In this document: piece by piece, positions 1 through 10,642 of the stretch
Position numbering within the stretch: position 1 is the first letter of the stretch
Layout of the letters: every line of letters starts with the position of its first letter
Origin: Planctomycetia bacterium
GTDB taxonomy: Bacteria; Planctomycetota; Planctomycetia; Pirellulales; UBA1268
Assembly: GCA_021414115.1 (NCBI GenBank)
Contig: JAIOPD010000120.1
Span: 1 to 64,000, forward strand
Direction of reading: 5' to 3'
DNA length: 64,000 nucleotides
The notes under the pieces: model-generated
Databases searched by the model: none
Seen by the model: only the letters and a program-made list of their open reading frames with translations
What the model was told of the DNA's origin: nothing
Translations under genes and position numbers: made by a program

Positions 1-918
1 GATCGGATCGACGCGATGCGGGAGATGATCCTCGCCGAGAGCGAGGTGGCCCGCCGTGCGGCCCTTGCCAAGCTCCTGCCCTACCAGCGGGACGACTTCG
101 AGGGCATCTTCCGGGCGCTCGACGGCCGTCCGGCCACGATCCGCTTCCTCGATCCCCCGCTGCACGAGTTCGTGCCGCACGACGAGAAGGCCCAGGCCGA
201 TCTCGCCAAGAAGCTGAAGATGCCAGTCGAGACGGTTGCGGCCCGCGTGCATTCCCTGCACGAGTTCAACCCGATGCTCGGCCACCGCGGCTGCCGCCTC
301 GGCGTCAGCTATCCCGAGATCTCGGAGATGCAGGCCCGGGCCGTGTTCGAGGCCGCCGCCAAGGTGCAGAAGGACGGCGTCAAGGTGAAGCCGGAGATCA
401 TGATCCCGCTGGTCGGCTTCAAGAAGGAGCTCGACAACCAGGTGGACATCGTCCATCGGGTGGCGGCCGACGTGCAAAAGGAGACCGGACAGAAGATCAA
501 GTATCTCGTCGGCACGATGATCGAGATCCCGCGCGGCGCCCTCACGGCCGACGAGATCGCGGAGACGGCCGAGTTTTTCTCGTTCGGCACCAACGACCTC
601 ACCCAGACCTGCCTCGGCATGAGCCGCGACGACATGGGTTCGTTCCTGGCGAAGTACACCGACGAGGGCATCTTCAAGGCCAACCCGTTCGCGTCGATCG
701 ACGCCACGGGCGTGGGCCAGTTGATGCAGATCGCGGTGGACAAGGGCCGCAAGACGCGGAAAGACATCAAGCTCGGCATCTGCGGCGAGCACGGCGGCGA
801 TCCCCACTCGGTGCTGTTCTGTCACCACCTCGGGCTCGACTACGTGAGCTGCTCGCCGTTCCGTCTGCCGGTCGCCCGCTTGGCGGCGGCCCAGGCGGCG
901 CTCGGCAAGACATGGTGA
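1..918 (+). CDS. ppdK: Pyruvate, phosphate dikinase, C-terminal part (gene starts before the window)
   Basis: Frame open to base 1; translation has PPDK/PEP-utilising C-terminal motifs ([60 protein letters not shown]). Confidence 0.93.
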   Translation, partial: DRIDAMREMILAESEVARRAALAKLLPYQRDDFEGIFRALDGRPATIRFLDPPLHEFVPHDEKAQADLAKKLKMPVETVAARVHSLHEFNPMLGHRGCRLGVSYPEISEMQARAVFEAAAKVQKDGVKVKPEIMIPLVGFKKELDNQVDIVHRVAADVQKETGQKIKYLVGTMIEIPRGALTADEIAETAEFFSFGTNDLTQTCLGMSRDDMGSFLAKYTDEGIFKANPFASIDATGVGQLMQIAVDKGRKTRKDIKLGICGEHGGDPHSVLFCHHLGLDYVSCSPFRLPVARLAAAQAALGKTW

Positions 919-986
919 TGCTTGTGCTTCATGGCCGCCGGGGCCTCCTGGTTCCGGCGGCCTGAGGCTTGCGCGGCTGCTGGTGG

Positions 987-1273
987 GCGAGGGGCTGCCC
1001 CTGCCCCTTCGCCGGACGTTCGTGGGGCTCAGGGCTGCCCACGCCCCGTCGCCGGACGTTCGTTGCGCCCATCCTGGGCTTCACTCACTCGGATGCCGCC
1101 TGCGCTTCGCCCTCCAGGCTTCGCTTGGCGTCATACGCCGGCGACGGGGCATGGGCAGCCCCTCGCTGAGTTCATGCCTTGGGAAGCCCCAAGCGCGAGC
1201 GCGGGGTATACGGGTTGCCTCTTGGTGGCGCCGGATTGGCTTGCCGAGGGTCGGGGCACGGGCAGCCCCTCGC
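987..1273. repeat. Intergenic REP/BIME-like cluster: four copies, both orientations, of GGGCTGCCCnnGCCCCnTCGCCGGnCG
   Basis: Direct copies near 991-1020 and 1031-1060, inverted copies near 1135-1167 and 1252-1273 (GGGGCACGGGCAGCCCCTCGC). Confidence 0.65.
1181..1206. repeat. Dispersed repeat GGGAAGCCCCAAGCGCGAGCGCGGGG (copy 1)
   Basis: Identical 26-mer occurs at 7174-7199. Confidence 0.8.
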
Positions 1274-1316
1274 TTGATGCCGTTTTGCGGAGGAGCGTGG
1301 GGATACACTCCTGCTC

Positions 1317-2729
1317 ATGGATCTCTCCCCGGAAGCACAGCGGCTCGCGGGCATCGTTGCGGTCGTGATCGTGCTCTGGTTTACGGAGGCGCTGCCGTTG
1401 GCGGTGACGGCGCTGCTCGGCGCGGCGGCCTGCGTGATCCTTGGCGTGGCGCCGGCGAAGGAGGTCTTTCGCCCGTTTGCCGACCCGCTCATCTTTCTCT
1501 TTATCGGGTCGTTCCTGCTTGCCGAGGCGATCCGGCTTCACAGGCTCGATCGACGGCTCGCCTTCGCCGTGCTCGCGGTGCCCTGGGTCGGCGGCCGGCC
1601 CGTGCGGATCCTCGCCGCCGTGGCGGTCGTGTCGGTGCTGATCAGCGCGTTCATCTCCAACACCGTGACCGCGGCGATGATGGTGGCGATCGTGTCAGGA
1701 ATCCTCGGAGCCGTTGAGGATGCTTCAAAGAGGAGCGAGCGGCGGCTCAATCCGGCGTTTGCCACGGGATTATTTCTCTGCATCGCCTTCGCCGCCTCGA
1801 TCGGCGGATTGGCCACGCCGATCGGCACGCCCACCAATCTGATCGGGCTTGGGTTCATTCGTGATCAGTTAGGAGTGGCCATTTCCTTCCCCGCGTGGTG
1901 TGCGATCACCCTCCCGCTCGTCGGGATCCTGGCCACGATCCTGGTGGTCGTTCTGGCGTGGCTGTTTCCCGCCGGTGTCGCGCGGCTCGACGGCGTGGAG
2001 GAGTTCGTGCGTGTGGAGCGGGCGCGGCTTGGCCGCTGGACGACGGGGCAGCGGTCGACGGCCCTCGCCTTCGGGATCACGGTGCTGCTCTGGGTGGTGC
2101 CAGGTGCGCTGCTCTTCGTGGTCGGGTCCGATCATCCGCTGAGTGCCTGGTTCCGCGAGCGACTGCCGGAGGGCGTGGCGGCGCTCGTTGGTGCGATCCT
2201 GCTCTTTCTCCTGCCGGGGGATCGGTCGGCGGATGGCCGTTGGCGGCCGGCGGTGGTCTGGCACGAGGCCCGGATCGACTGGGATATCGTGCTCCTCTAC
2301 GGCGGCGGGCTGGCCCTCGGCGAGCTCTGCTTCTCCACGGGGCTCGCGGCGTCGGCCGGCGCGGCGATCACGGGATGGATTCCCACGGGGCCGTGGGGAG
2401 CCACGGTGCTCGTCGCCGTGGCGGCGCTCGTCGCCGTCGTCACGAGCGAGTTTACGAGCAACGTCGCCAGCGCCACGATGGTGGTGCCGATCGTGATCGC
2501 GATGGGCCAGACCATTGGCCAAGAGGCCACCGCCGCGGCGCTCGCGGCCACGTTGGCCGCGAGCCTGGGGTTCATGATGCCGGTCAGCAGCCCGTGCAAT
2601 GCGATCGTCTACGGCTCGGGACGGATCCCGCTGCGGTCCATGATGGCCGCGGGGGCGGTGCTCGACGTGATCGGCGTGGTCGTGATCATCGCCGCGATGC
2701 TCATCGTGAGCCGGGTCGCTGGGCTGTAA
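1317..2729 (+). CDS. SLC13/DASS-type anion permease
   Basis: 470 aa, many TM segments; ATPIGTPTNLIGLGF and SEFTSNVASATMVVPI motifs typical of DASS transporters. Confidence 0.85.
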   Translation: MDLSPEAQRLAGIVAVVIVLWFTEALPLAVTALLGAAACVILGVAPAKEVFRPFADPLIFLFIGSFLLAEAIRLHRLDRRLAFAVLAVPWVGGRPVRILAAVAVVSVLISAFISNTVTAAMMVAIVSGILGAVEDASKRSERRLNPAFATGLFLCIAFAASIGGLATPIGTPTNLIGLGFIRDQLGVAISFPAWCAITLPLVGILATILVVVLAWLFPAGVARLDGVEEFVRVERARLGRWTTGQRSTALAFGITVLLWVVPGALLFVVGSDHPLSAWFRERLPEGVAALVGAILLFLLPGDRSADGRWRPAVVWHEARIDWDIVLLYGGGLALGELCFSTGLAASAGAAITGWIPTGPWGATVLVAVAALVAVVTSEFTSNVASATMVVPIVIAMGQTIGQEATAAALAATLAASLGFMMPVSSPCNAIVYGSGRIPLRSMMAAGAVLDVIGVVVIIAAMLIVSRVAGL

Positions 2730-2847
2730 CGCGAGCCATGCTTCGGAAACGACGCCGCGGCCCGGCCGGGGGCACAGCCGGCCGGACCGCGTGAAAGGGT
2801 GTCGTCGTCTGCCGCCGAATCAGGCGTCGCGTCGAAGGGGGCCGAGC

Positions 2848-3264
2848 TCAGAAGCCTCCCTCGATGGCCGCGCCGCACTGATGGCAACGGGGTTGGGCCA
2901 GCGGCCGGGGCGCGGGCAGCGCGCCCTCCGCCCACATCGCATGCAGCCGTGGGAAGCACGGCGGCATCACCAACGGCTGGCACTGGTGGAGGTGCTGCCG
3001 CGGATGTAACTGGCCGCACGGATCCGCATGAAACACGCGGCCCGGGGGACAGGCGGGCCGGCACTCCGACCCATGCACGCTTCCATGCCACGGTGGCTGC
3101 TGCGTGTTCCGGCACCCGCAGGCTTCGCCACGACCGTCCATTCCTATCATCGCGGACTCCTCCGTGATCGCCATCGGCCCTTGGGCCGCCGCGGACCGGA
3201 TCGCGAGGATCGACGGCATGGCGGCGAGGATGGCGACGGCGATGACGGGTCGGATGGTGCGCAC
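2848..3264 (-). CDS. Small secreted Cys/His-rich protein (GTG start proposed)
   Basis: VRTIRPVIAVAILAAMPSILAIRSAAAQ signal-like N-terminus after GGGAGA-type RBS; Cys/His/Pro-rich remainder. Confidence 0.45.
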   Translation of the reverse strand: MRTIRPVIAVAILAAMPSILAIRSAAAQGPMAITEESAMIGMDGRGEACGCRNTQQPPWHGSVHGSECRPACPPGRVFHADPCGQLHPRQHLHQCQPLVMPPCFPRLHAMWAEGALPAPRPLAQPRCHQCGAAIEGGF

Positions 3265-3391
3265 GAGCGGTTCTCCCGGAAGGCGTGGTGCAGGCCTCAC
3301 TGACCACGCCTCGGTCTTCGACGCAGCCGCGCTGCCGGGATGAGCGAACGCACCGTGAAGACGGGTCGTAACGGTCGGGAAAACTCTGCGG

Positions 3392-5803
3392 TCAGTCGAG
3401 GGCGACGTCGGCGACTTCGAACGCCTCGAGAGCATCCTTCGTGGCGAGGACGATGTGGCCTCGGTCGCCGGCGCGAAAGCCACCGATGCCGACGAGCGGC
3501 CTGCCGTGCTGGTAGCGATCGACCACTCTGCCGTCGGCCCAGGCGACCGTGACCGACCCGTCGGGGGCCGCGATCAGCCACTGCCGCCGAGAAGTGCCGA
3601 GCAGATCCGCCCAGGCGACGGGGTCGATCGGGCCGTCGCGGTGGACTCCGTCCCCAAGCGGGAGTTCCCAGGAGGTGGCGAGCGAATCGGGTTCGATCCC
3701 GACTGCCGACTGCTTGCCGAGCGACGCCCCTGCGATTCCGAGCAGGGCCCATGCCGCGTCCGGAGCGACCGGACCAAAGCGGAGCGCCTGAAGCGGGCCA
3801 GACTCGCGTCGGCCATCGTCGGCTTCAGATTCGCCGCCGCTGCGATCGGCCCTGACGAGACGGCCGTCGCCGGTGACACAGAGCACCTCCCGAGCGCCGC
3901 CTGCCTCCACCGGCGCCCCCACTGCCACGTCCGCGACCGAGCCCACGGAGCGGTCGCGCCACAACCGCCTGCCGTCGAGGCTCGCGGCCTGTACGCCGAC
4001 GGTACCGAGGTAGCCGACGACGATTTCCAGAGTGCCGTCGCCATCGAGATCGGCCAGCTCGGCGGCGGTGATGCCGTCGTGTGTCGTGCCCCCGGGCGCC
4101 GGATAGGTGGTGTGGAGTTTCCAGTCGGAGGAGAAGACGAACACATGCTGCCCGCCGCGCCGGCCGCCGAGCCACCACCGCCGTCCCTCCTGATCGACGG
4201 CGGTCCGCAGGAAGGCGATGCCCGCATCGCGGGGCAGCGGGAGTTCGTGGCGGCCGACCCCTTGTCCCTTGGCATCGAGTTCGACGACGGTCCGCCAGCC
4301 GTCGAGGGCGACGACTATCGGCGCCGCGGCGTGGGGCGCATCGATGCACACGACGTTTCCGGGGAGCGACACACCCTCGGCCCGCCAGACCCGCTCGAGC
4401 TTGAACCGCACCGGCTGCCGCCGCGGCGCGATCACCTGCTCGGGCAGTCGTTCGACCGTGCTCCCCGAAGCGGCCCTGTCGAGATCACGGCGGTATTCCT
4501 GCAGCCGGCGGGCATAACGGTCACGCACCCGTTGAGCGGCAGCCGCACCGTCCTCCGCCGCGGCGAGCGTCTCGGCGACGTCGGCGGCGATCCGGCCATG
4601 GCGACCGGTGATCACGTCGGCCACGGTGCCGTCGGCCGCGATGATCACGGTCACGGGAAACGACTCGAGGGCGAGCTCCTGCGGCAGCACGCCCTGCGGA
4701 TCGCGAACGAGCGTGCCGACTCCGCCGAACTCGGCCAGGGTCTTGCGGAGCGCAGCGGTCGGCACGTCGGCGGGATCGAGGCTGACGGCAAAGTGCCGCA
4801 CGATGGGCCGTTCACCCCCGTGAGTCCGCGCATGAGCCGCGCTGAAGTCGGCGATGCCTGTGGCAACCTGCGGCATCGAGTATGCGGCAGGACCGCAGCC
4901 CTCGAAGAAGAAGTCGAGCAGGGTGGGGGCGCCGGCGAGCGACTTTCGGTCGAGCGCCTCGCCATCGACGGTGGTGAGTGGTGTCGTCCATTCGGCCTTG
5001 CGGCCGACGAGACGATGCACGGCCGATGGCGGCTCGAGCGGCTCGAGTCGCGAGACCTGCGCGGCGCCCGGCGGCATCTCGAAGGCAAACGCCTCGGGAG
5101 GAATCGCCGCGCCGAACGCGGCGTTGGTGAAGTCCACCACCACCGAGATTCCCACCGGCGCGGCCGCCTGACGGGAGAGTTCGTCGGCATAGGCTTCGGT
5201 GGGCACCTTCATCCGGCGGAGGATTTTGTCCTGCCGATCGATCCAGAGTTCGAGCACACCGTCCTGCTTCGGAATCGAGATGTGGTCGCAGGCATGTCCG
5301 TCGACGGTCTCCCGGCCCTCGATCCGCGGCGGGCTGGTCGTGCCGGCCACGATGAGCTCGACGGTATCGTCGGCGAGCAGCAACGGAAGCTGTGTCGGGC
5401 AGCCGGCTTCCCCCTCGGCGAGTGCCACCTGCACGGCCTCGTCCGCAAAGATCTGATCGAGTGAGAGCGGGCTCTTCACCGGCTCGGTGAGCACCTGCCC
5501 GGGTACGGCACCAACGGCCCCGCGGAGGGTCACGCCATCCGCCGCGATCCGCGTGTCATAGGCGTCGATCCGGATCCTGTCGGGCCGCGAGAAGGCGACG
5601 CGGAATGGGAAGGTCACGTCCGACGACACGTCGCCCCGAGTCTCCTTGACGACGACCACACCCTCGTCTGAGTAGGCCTCGGCCGTGCGATAGGCCCGGC
5701 CCATGGCGTCGATCACCGCGCGTGGATCCTCGACGCATCCGGCGAGGAACAGGGCGAAACCGGCCGCGGCGAACGCCGGCCGAGGAAATCGTGTCGGTTT
5801 CAT
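3392..5803 (-). CDS. Lipoprotein: LolA-like N-region, thioredoxin-like domain, C-terminal FG-GAP-like region
   Basis: Lipobox FALFLAGC from start at 5803; LLDFFFEGCGPAAYSMPQV (TlpA-like); AELADLDGDGTLEIVVGYLG (FG-GAP). Confidence 0.7.
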   Translation of the reverse strand: MKPTRFPRPAFAAAGFALFLAGCVEDPRAVIDAMGRAYRTAEAYSDEGVVVVKETRGDVSSDVTFPFRVAFSRPDRIRIDAYDTRIAADGVTLRGAVGAVPGQVLTEPVKSPLSLDQIFADEAVQVALAEGEAGCPTQLPLLLADDTVELIVAGTTSPPRIEGRETVDGHACDHISIPKQDGVLELWIDRQDKILRRMKVPTEAYADELSRQAAAPVGISVVVDFTNAAFGAAIPPEAFAFEMPPGAAQVSRLEPLEPPSAVHRLVGRKAEWTTPLTTVDGEALDRKSLAGAPTLLDFFFEGCGPAAYSMPQVATGIADFSAAHARTHGGERPIVRHFAVSLDPADVPTAALRKTLAEFGGVGTLVRDPQGVLPQELALESFPVTVIIAADGTVADVITGRHGRIAADVAETLAAAEDGAAAAQRVRDRYARRLQEYRRDLDRAASGSTVERLPEQVIAPRRQPVRFKLERVWRAEGVSLPGNVVCIDAPHAAAPIVVALDGWRTVVELDAKGQGVGRHELPLPRDAGIAFLRTAVDQEGRRWWLGGRRGGQHVFVFSSDWKLHTTYPAPGGTTHDGITAAELADLDGDGTLEIVVGYLGTVGVQAASLDGRRLWRDRSVGSVADVAVGAPVEAGGAREVLCVTGDGRLVRADRSGGESEADDGRRESGPLQALRFGPVAPDAAWALLGIAGASLGKQSAVGIEPDSLATSWELPLGDGVHRDGPIDPVAWADLLGTSRRQWLIAAPDGSVTVAWADGRVVDRYQHGRPLVGIGGFRAGDRGHIVLATKDALEAFEVADVALD

Positions 5804-5931
5804 GCCGATATCTTGCCGGAAAAACCGGCCATGAGGCCAGATCATTCTCCGCCGTCGCACCGACGATAAGATGACGCCCGTCAAGTGCCTGAGTTCGTCG
5901 GTCTCCTCCCACTCCCCGGTTTTATCCACTC

Positions 5932-7146
5932 GTGCATCGCATCACGCTCGACTACGGCGCCGCCGATCCGCTCGTCCTCGAATGTCGTGATGACGCCAGC
6001 ATGGTCGCCTTTGACACACCGCGCGGCGTCACGGGCGACGAGGCCCGGCGGATGACCGCTGACGCCCTTGCCGCGAGCATCCATGCCCCGCCGCTGGTCG
6101 CCCACGTCGTGCCGGGTGACCGTGTGGTCGTTGCCCTCGCCGGCGACGTCCCGCAGCTGGAGCACGTCGCCGAGGCGGTCGTCGGCTGCCTTGTGGCGGC
6201 CGGTGTCGATGCGGGCGACGTGACCCTCCTGCAGGCGCCGCGACTCGGAGCCGATGCCGGCGGATTCGCCCGCGTGAGCCCGGCGATGATCGCCGGTGCG
6301 GAGATGTTCGACCCGGTGCTCGACGATGCGACGTCCTACCTGGCCGCCGACGAGTCGGGCCGGCCGCTCTATCTCGCGCGGCCCTTGGTCGACGCAGACG
6401 TCGTGGTGGCCGTCGGGGAGTGGAGCTGGAACGCGGCCCTCGGGGGCCGGGCGATCGAAGGTGAACTCTGGCCGACGTTCGCACGGGCCTCCTGCCGCCG
6501 CGACCTGCTTCTGTCACTTGCCCGGCGCGGCCGCGGCGCGCTGGCCGACTGGAAGTCGGGCCTGCACGACGTCCTCTGGCAGCTTGGCGTCTGCGCCAGC
6601 CTCCGGCTCGTGCGCGGTGCGCACGGCACGCTGCATGCGGCCTGCTTCGGCCTGCCCGACGAGGCCAGCCAGCGGAGCCGCGCCGCTGCCGCCGGCTGGA
6701 GCCCCTCGATCGCCGCCGACGCGGGGCTCGCGATCGCGTCCCTCTCCGACCCGACCGCGGATTTTGGCGCCATCACCGCGGCCGTCGCCGCCGGTGCACG
6801 GGCCACGCGGCCCGGCGGAACGGTCTGCGTGGCAAGCCGCCTCAGCGAGAAGCCGGGCATCATCTTCGAGCGGTGGCGGCAGGGCGCCCCCTTGGAAGGG
6901 CTTGTGCACGAGGCCATCTCCAGCGGCGACAACACGCTCCTTGCCGACGCTCTCCAGACCCGGCTCTTCGCCCGGGCTCTCGACGACCGCCGGCTCGTGC
7001 TCCTCTCCGACCTCGACGAGTCGACGGTCGAGGATCTGGAGTTCGGTCACGCGGCCACGCCCGACGTGGTCGAGCGGCTCGCGCATCGAGCCGAGAGCCT
7101 CGTCGTGCTCCCCGAGGCCGACCGCTGCTTCCCGCGGCAGGCGTGA
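5932..7146 (+). CDS. LarA-like (DUF2088) protein
   Basis: 404 aa; PGDRVVVALAGDVPQLEHVAEAVV and overall layout as in LarA N-terminal domain proteins. Confidence 0.65.
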   Translation: MHRITLDYGAADPLVLECRDDASMVAFDTPRGVTGDEARRMTADALAASIHAPPLVAHVVPGDRVVVALAGDVPQLEHVAEAVVGCLVAAGVDAGDVTLLQAPRLGADAGGFARVSPAMIAGAEMFDPVLDDATSYLAADESGRPLYLARPLVDADVVVAVGEWSWNAALGGRAIEGELWPTFARASCRRDLLLSLARRGRGALADWKSGLHDVLWQLGVCASLRLVRGAHGTLHAACFGLPDEASQRSRAAAAGWSPSIAADAGLAIASLSDPTADFGAITAAVAAGARATRPGGTVCVASRLSEKPGIIFERWRQGAPLEGLVHEAISSGDNTLLADALQTRLFARALDDRRLVLLSDLDESTVEDLEFGHAATPDVVERLAHRAESLVVLPEADRCFPRQA

Positions 7147-7173
7147 CGGCTCGCTGAGTCGCGTCTCTCCCTC

Positions 7174-7285
7174 GGGAAGCCCCAAGCGCGAGCGCGGGGA
7201 ATGCGGCCCGCAGCATCGTGCGGCTCCGCGCTGCCGATGGGGTCACCACCCGGCTACCCGTCGCTCGCGCTCCGGGCTTCCAGGG
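7174..7285. repeat. REP-like inverted pair: GGGAAGCCCCAAGCGCGAGCGCGGGG ... TCGCTCGCGCTCCGGGCTTCC
   Basis: Left arm 7174-7199, right arm about 7260-7281, between convergent genes. Confidence 0.75.
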
Positions 7286-8243
7286 AACCTGTAACCACGA
7301 CTTCGTGGACCCGGTGCACGAGCGCCGTGCGATGCAGCGGGCCCCAGTGGCGAGAATCGCGGCTGACGGTCGGGAAATCACCGAGCACGAAATACCCGTC
7401 GCGTGGGATTCGCCACTCGGTGGTGCCGTCCGCCGCGGGGCGGTAGAGGATGTCGCGCCAACGTGTCAGCCGCTCCACGACGGCAGCGTCGCCCTCCACA
7501 TCGACGGCGATGGCGGGGGCGTTGGTGTCGAGAGCGCCGTGGATCGGCCAGGGCTTGGCGTGCGTCCATGAGTCCGCCGCGGCGGCCGGCAGGCGGCCGC
7601 GGGCAGCCGCAGTCGGCGCGGCGTGCAGCCTCCAGCCCGTGGCGACGAGATGGCCATCGAGCCGACCGGCCACAAAGCAGCCGCGCTGGTGCGGTTCAAG
7701 CCGCCAGGTGATCCGCGTGTCGCCCACGCGGATGCACACGTGGGTGTCCGTTGCCGCCGAGCGGACGGTGGCGGCGATCCCGACGTCGCGGACCGGAAGG
7801 AGCGACCGGTTCACCTCGGTGGCGAAATCGACGTCGTCGAGCACCTCCGCGGCATCGAAGCGGACGTGCTTCGGGTCCTGGGGTGCAATCGGCTGCGGCA
7901 CCTCGACGGCGGTCTCGGCGAGCACTCGCGGGCTTTTGAGGCAGATCCGGCCGTCGATCGAGAGATCGCCGTCCGCGATCGAGACCGTCTCGCCCGGCAG
8001 GCCGACGAGCCGCTTGAGGGCGATGCCCCCCTCCGGCGTGCTGATGATCCAGCGGTCGAACCGCCGCGGCTGCCGAAGCACATCGGCGCTCGGAAACACG
8101 TCGCTCGTCACGATATCGCCAGGCAGGAGTCCCGGCGCCATCGAGAGTCCGTCCACCTCGTATCGCGCCGGCCGAGCCAGCCATCCGACGGTCAGCGCCG
8201 CCAGGCAGGCCGCCACAGCCGCCACGATCCGTCGAGGCGTCAC
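7254..8243 (-). CDS. lepB: Signal peptidase I (S26 family)
   Basis: DGLSMAPGLLPGDIV (catalytic Ser), GGIALKRLVGLPGETV (catalytic Lys), GYFVLGDFPTVSRDSRHWGP; N-terminal TM. Confidence 0.85.
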   Translation of the reverse strand: MTPRRIVAAVAACLAALTVGWLARPARYEVDGLSMAPGLLPGDIVTSDVFPSADVLRQPRRFDRWIISTPEGGIALKRLVGLPGETVSIADGDLSIDGRICLKSPRVLAETAVEVPQPIAPQDPKHVRFDAAEVLDDVDFATEVNRSLLPVRDVGIAATVRSAATDTHVCIRVGDTRITWRLEPHQRGCFVAGRLDGHLVATGWRLHAAPTAAARGRLPAAAADSWTHAKPWPIHGALDTNAPAIAVDVEGDAAVVERLTRWRDILYRPAADGTTEWRIPRDGYFVLGDFPTVSRDSRHWGPLHRTALVHRVHEVVVTGSLEARSASDG

Positions 8244-8247
8244 GACG

Positions 8248-9384
8248 TCACTTCACCGTGACCCACTGGTGGCTCTTGGCACTCGCGAGCACGGCGTCGC
8301 AGATCTTCTGCGTCTCGAGCGCGTCGCGGAACGTCGGATGGGCGGGCTGCTTCTTGGCGTAGGCCTCGAGGAAGTCGGCCACCTGGTGCACGAACGAATG
8401 CTCGTAGCCGATCGCCAGACCCGGCACCCACCACTTGTCCATGTAGGGATGGTCGCCGTCGCTCACGTGGATGCTCTTCCAGCCCCGCATCGGACCGGCG
8501 TCTTTGTAGTCAAATACCTGCAACCGGTGCAGATCGTGGAGATCCCACTTGAGGCTCATGTTTTCGCCGTTGATCTCGAACGTGTAGGCCGCCTTGTGGC
8601 CGCGGGCATACCGCGTGCTCTCGAACAGCCCGAGCGACCCGTTCTTGAAGTGGCAGAGAAACGAGCAGGCGTCGTCGATGCTCACCTTCTCAACCTTGCC
8701 CGTGAGCTGGTGCTTCCGCTCCTTCACGAACGTCTCGGTCATCGCCGTGACGTCGCTCACCATCCCATTGAGCCAGATCGCCGTGTCGATACAGTGAGCG
8801 AGAAGATCACCCGTCACGCCGCTGCCCGCGGCCGCCGCGTCGAGACGCCAGAGGGCGGCGCCCCCCTGCGGCAGGTCGGCGTTGATCGTCCAGTCTTGGA
8901 GGAACTCGGCCCGGTAGTGAAACACCCGCCCGAGGGCGCCGGAGTCGATGATCTGCTTGGCGAACGTCACCGCCGGAATGCGGCGGTAGTTGTACCAGAC
9001 CATGTTGGGCACGCCGGCTTTCTCGACGGCCTCGCACATCCGCTCCCCTTCGGCCGCGTCCATCGACAGCGGCTTCTCGCAGAGGATCGCCTTGCCGTGC
9101 TTCGCCGCCTCGATCGCGATCTCGGCATGGAGGTTGTTGGGCGTGCAGATGTCGATCGCGTCGATGTCGTCGGCCGCCACCAGCTTCCGCCAGTCGGTCT
9201 CGACCCGCTGGTAGCCCCAGCGGTCGGCGAAGGCCTTCGCCTTTTCGGCGTCGCGGGCGGCGACGGCCTGGAGCACCGGCAGGTATTCCAGGTCGAAGAA
9301 ATCCTTGACGCGGTTGTAGCCGTTGGAGTGGGCGCGGCCCATGAAGCCGTAGCCGATCATGCCGATGCGGAGGGGTTTGGCCAT
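8248..9384 (-). CDS. Gfo/Idh/MocA family oxidoreductase
   Basis: [17 protein letters not shown] Rossmann start; [15 protein letters not shown]. Confidence 0.92.
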   Translation of the reverse strand: MAKPLRIGMIGYGFMGRAHSNGYNRVKDFFDLEYLPVLQAVAARDAEKAKAFADRWGYQRVETDWRKLVAADDIDAIDICTPNNLHAEIAIEAAKHGKAILCEKPLSMDAAEGERMCEAVEKAGVPNMVWYNYRRIPAVTFAKQIIDSGALGRVFHYRAEFLQDWTINADLPQGGAALWRLDAAAAGSGVTGDLLAHCIDTAIWLNGMVSDVTAMTETFVKERKHQLTGKVEKVSIDDACSFLCHFKNGSLGLFESTRYARGHKAAYTFEINGENMSLKWDLHDLHRLQVFDYKDAGPMRGWKSIHVSDGDHPYMDKWWVPGLAIGYEHSFVHQVADFLEAYAKKQPAHPTFRDALETQKICDAVLASAKSHQWVTVK

Positions 9385-9610
9385 GGTGTGGGGGTCCTTT
9401 CCTCGAGCTGTTTGATGGTGATGGATCTAGTGGGGTGGTCCGGCGAGGGGATGGCAGAAGTCTCCTCGCCGAGATATTTCCCGTTGCCGCTCGTGGCGGT
9501 TCAGGGCCGCATGGGGGAAATCTCCAAGGCTCGTCGAGCTTCAGCCAGTCCCCTCGCCTGCGTTCGCCAGCGCTTTGGCATTTGATTGCAGTGAGGTAAT
9601 GGTCAGTGTC

Positions 9611-10642
9611 TCATGCCCAGCCGTGGGCGTTGCGGACGGCGATCATGGTTTTCAGGATCGTGTTCCAGGTCTCGGGGTTTTCGAGGGTGGCGTTGGGGAA
9701 CATGCAGCCGTCCCTGCAGATGTGCTTGATGCCGCGGTTGGCCGCGCCCTCGAGCCACTCGCCCGAGCACTTCACGATGTCGAGCTTGCCGGCCGGATCG
9801 TCGGCCCGGCAGTGCTTGCCCGTCTTGTCGTGGGCCCCCGCGCCGTGGACCTCGCCGTCGTTCTGCGCGACGTGGAAGTCGATCGTCCAGGGCCGTAGTT
9901 TGGACACCATCTCGCGGTAGGCCGGCCAGAACTCCGCCTCGGAGTAGCCCGGCTGCACGAGGGCGTGCTCCGGGGCGTTGTAGCCGAGCAGGTAGAGGTA
10001 GGTGTGGGCGAGGTCGGCCTGGAAGCCGAGTGCCTCGGGCATGCCCACCGCCTCGAGGAGATCGAGCATGTCCTTCCACGAGTGCATGCCCGCCCAGCAG
10101 ATCTCCCCCTCGGCTGCCAGCCGCTGACCGTGGTCCTTCGCGATCGTGGCGGCCTCGCGAAACGTCGCGGCGATCCTCGCCGTGTTGGCCGCGGGATTCT
10201 CCCGCCACTTGTTGACGCCAAACTCGGCCGAGTCGATGCGGATCACGCCATACTTCCGCACGCCGTGCCGCTCGAAGACCTTCGCGATCCGGCAGGCCAT
10301 CTTCACGGCCGAGAGAAACTTCTCCCGCGCCGCCGCGTCGCCCATCGCCGAGTCACCCACCGTGCCCGGCCAAACCGGGGCCACGAGCGACCCGACGGCG
10401 AAGCCGTAGGAGGCGATCTTGTCGGCGATGGCCATCAGCTCCGAGTCGCTCGCCTCGGGATTGGTGTGCGGCAGAAAGAGGAAGTAGTCGATGCCGTCGA
10501 ACTTCTGGCCGTCCACTTCGGCCGCGGCGGTCAGTTCCAGCATCCGCTCGAGCGAGATGGGCGGCTCCTGGCCGGGATCGGTGCCCTTGCCGACGAGTCC
10601 GGGCCACATGGCGTTGTGGAGCTTGGGGGCGGAGTGGCTCAT
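9611..10642 (-). CDS. Sugar phosphate isomerase/epimerase (TIM barrel)
   Basis: Start [23 protein letters not shown]-barrel isomerase-like; stop/start overlap with the upstream gene. Confidence 0.75.
   Translation of the reverse strand: MSHSAPKLHNAMWPGLVGKGTDPGQEPPISLERMLELTAAAEVDGQKFDGIDYFLFLPHTNPEASDSELMAIADKIASYGFAVGSLVAPVWPGTVGDSAMGDAAAREKFLSAVKMACRIAKVFERHGVRKYGVIRIDSAEFGVNKWRENPAANTARIAATFREAATIAKDHGQRLAAEGEICWAGMHSWKDMLDLLEAVGMPEALGFQADLAHTYLYLLGYNAPEHALVQPGYSEAEFWPAYREMVSKLRPWTIDFHVAQNDGEVHGAGAHDKTGKHCRADDPAGKLDIVKCSGEWLEGAANRGIKHICRDGCMFPNATLENPETWNTILKTMIAVRNAHGWA

Noticed and set aside
3455-5464. 669-aa plus-strand ORF
   Set aside because: Antisense to the lipoprotein gene with recognisable lipobox and FG-GAP motifs; Arg/His/Gly-rich composition typical of GC-rich shadow ORFs.
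7450-9585. 711-aa plus-strand ORF
   Set aside because: Lies across signal peptidase and Gfo/Idh/MocA genes on the other strand; low-complexity shadow translation.
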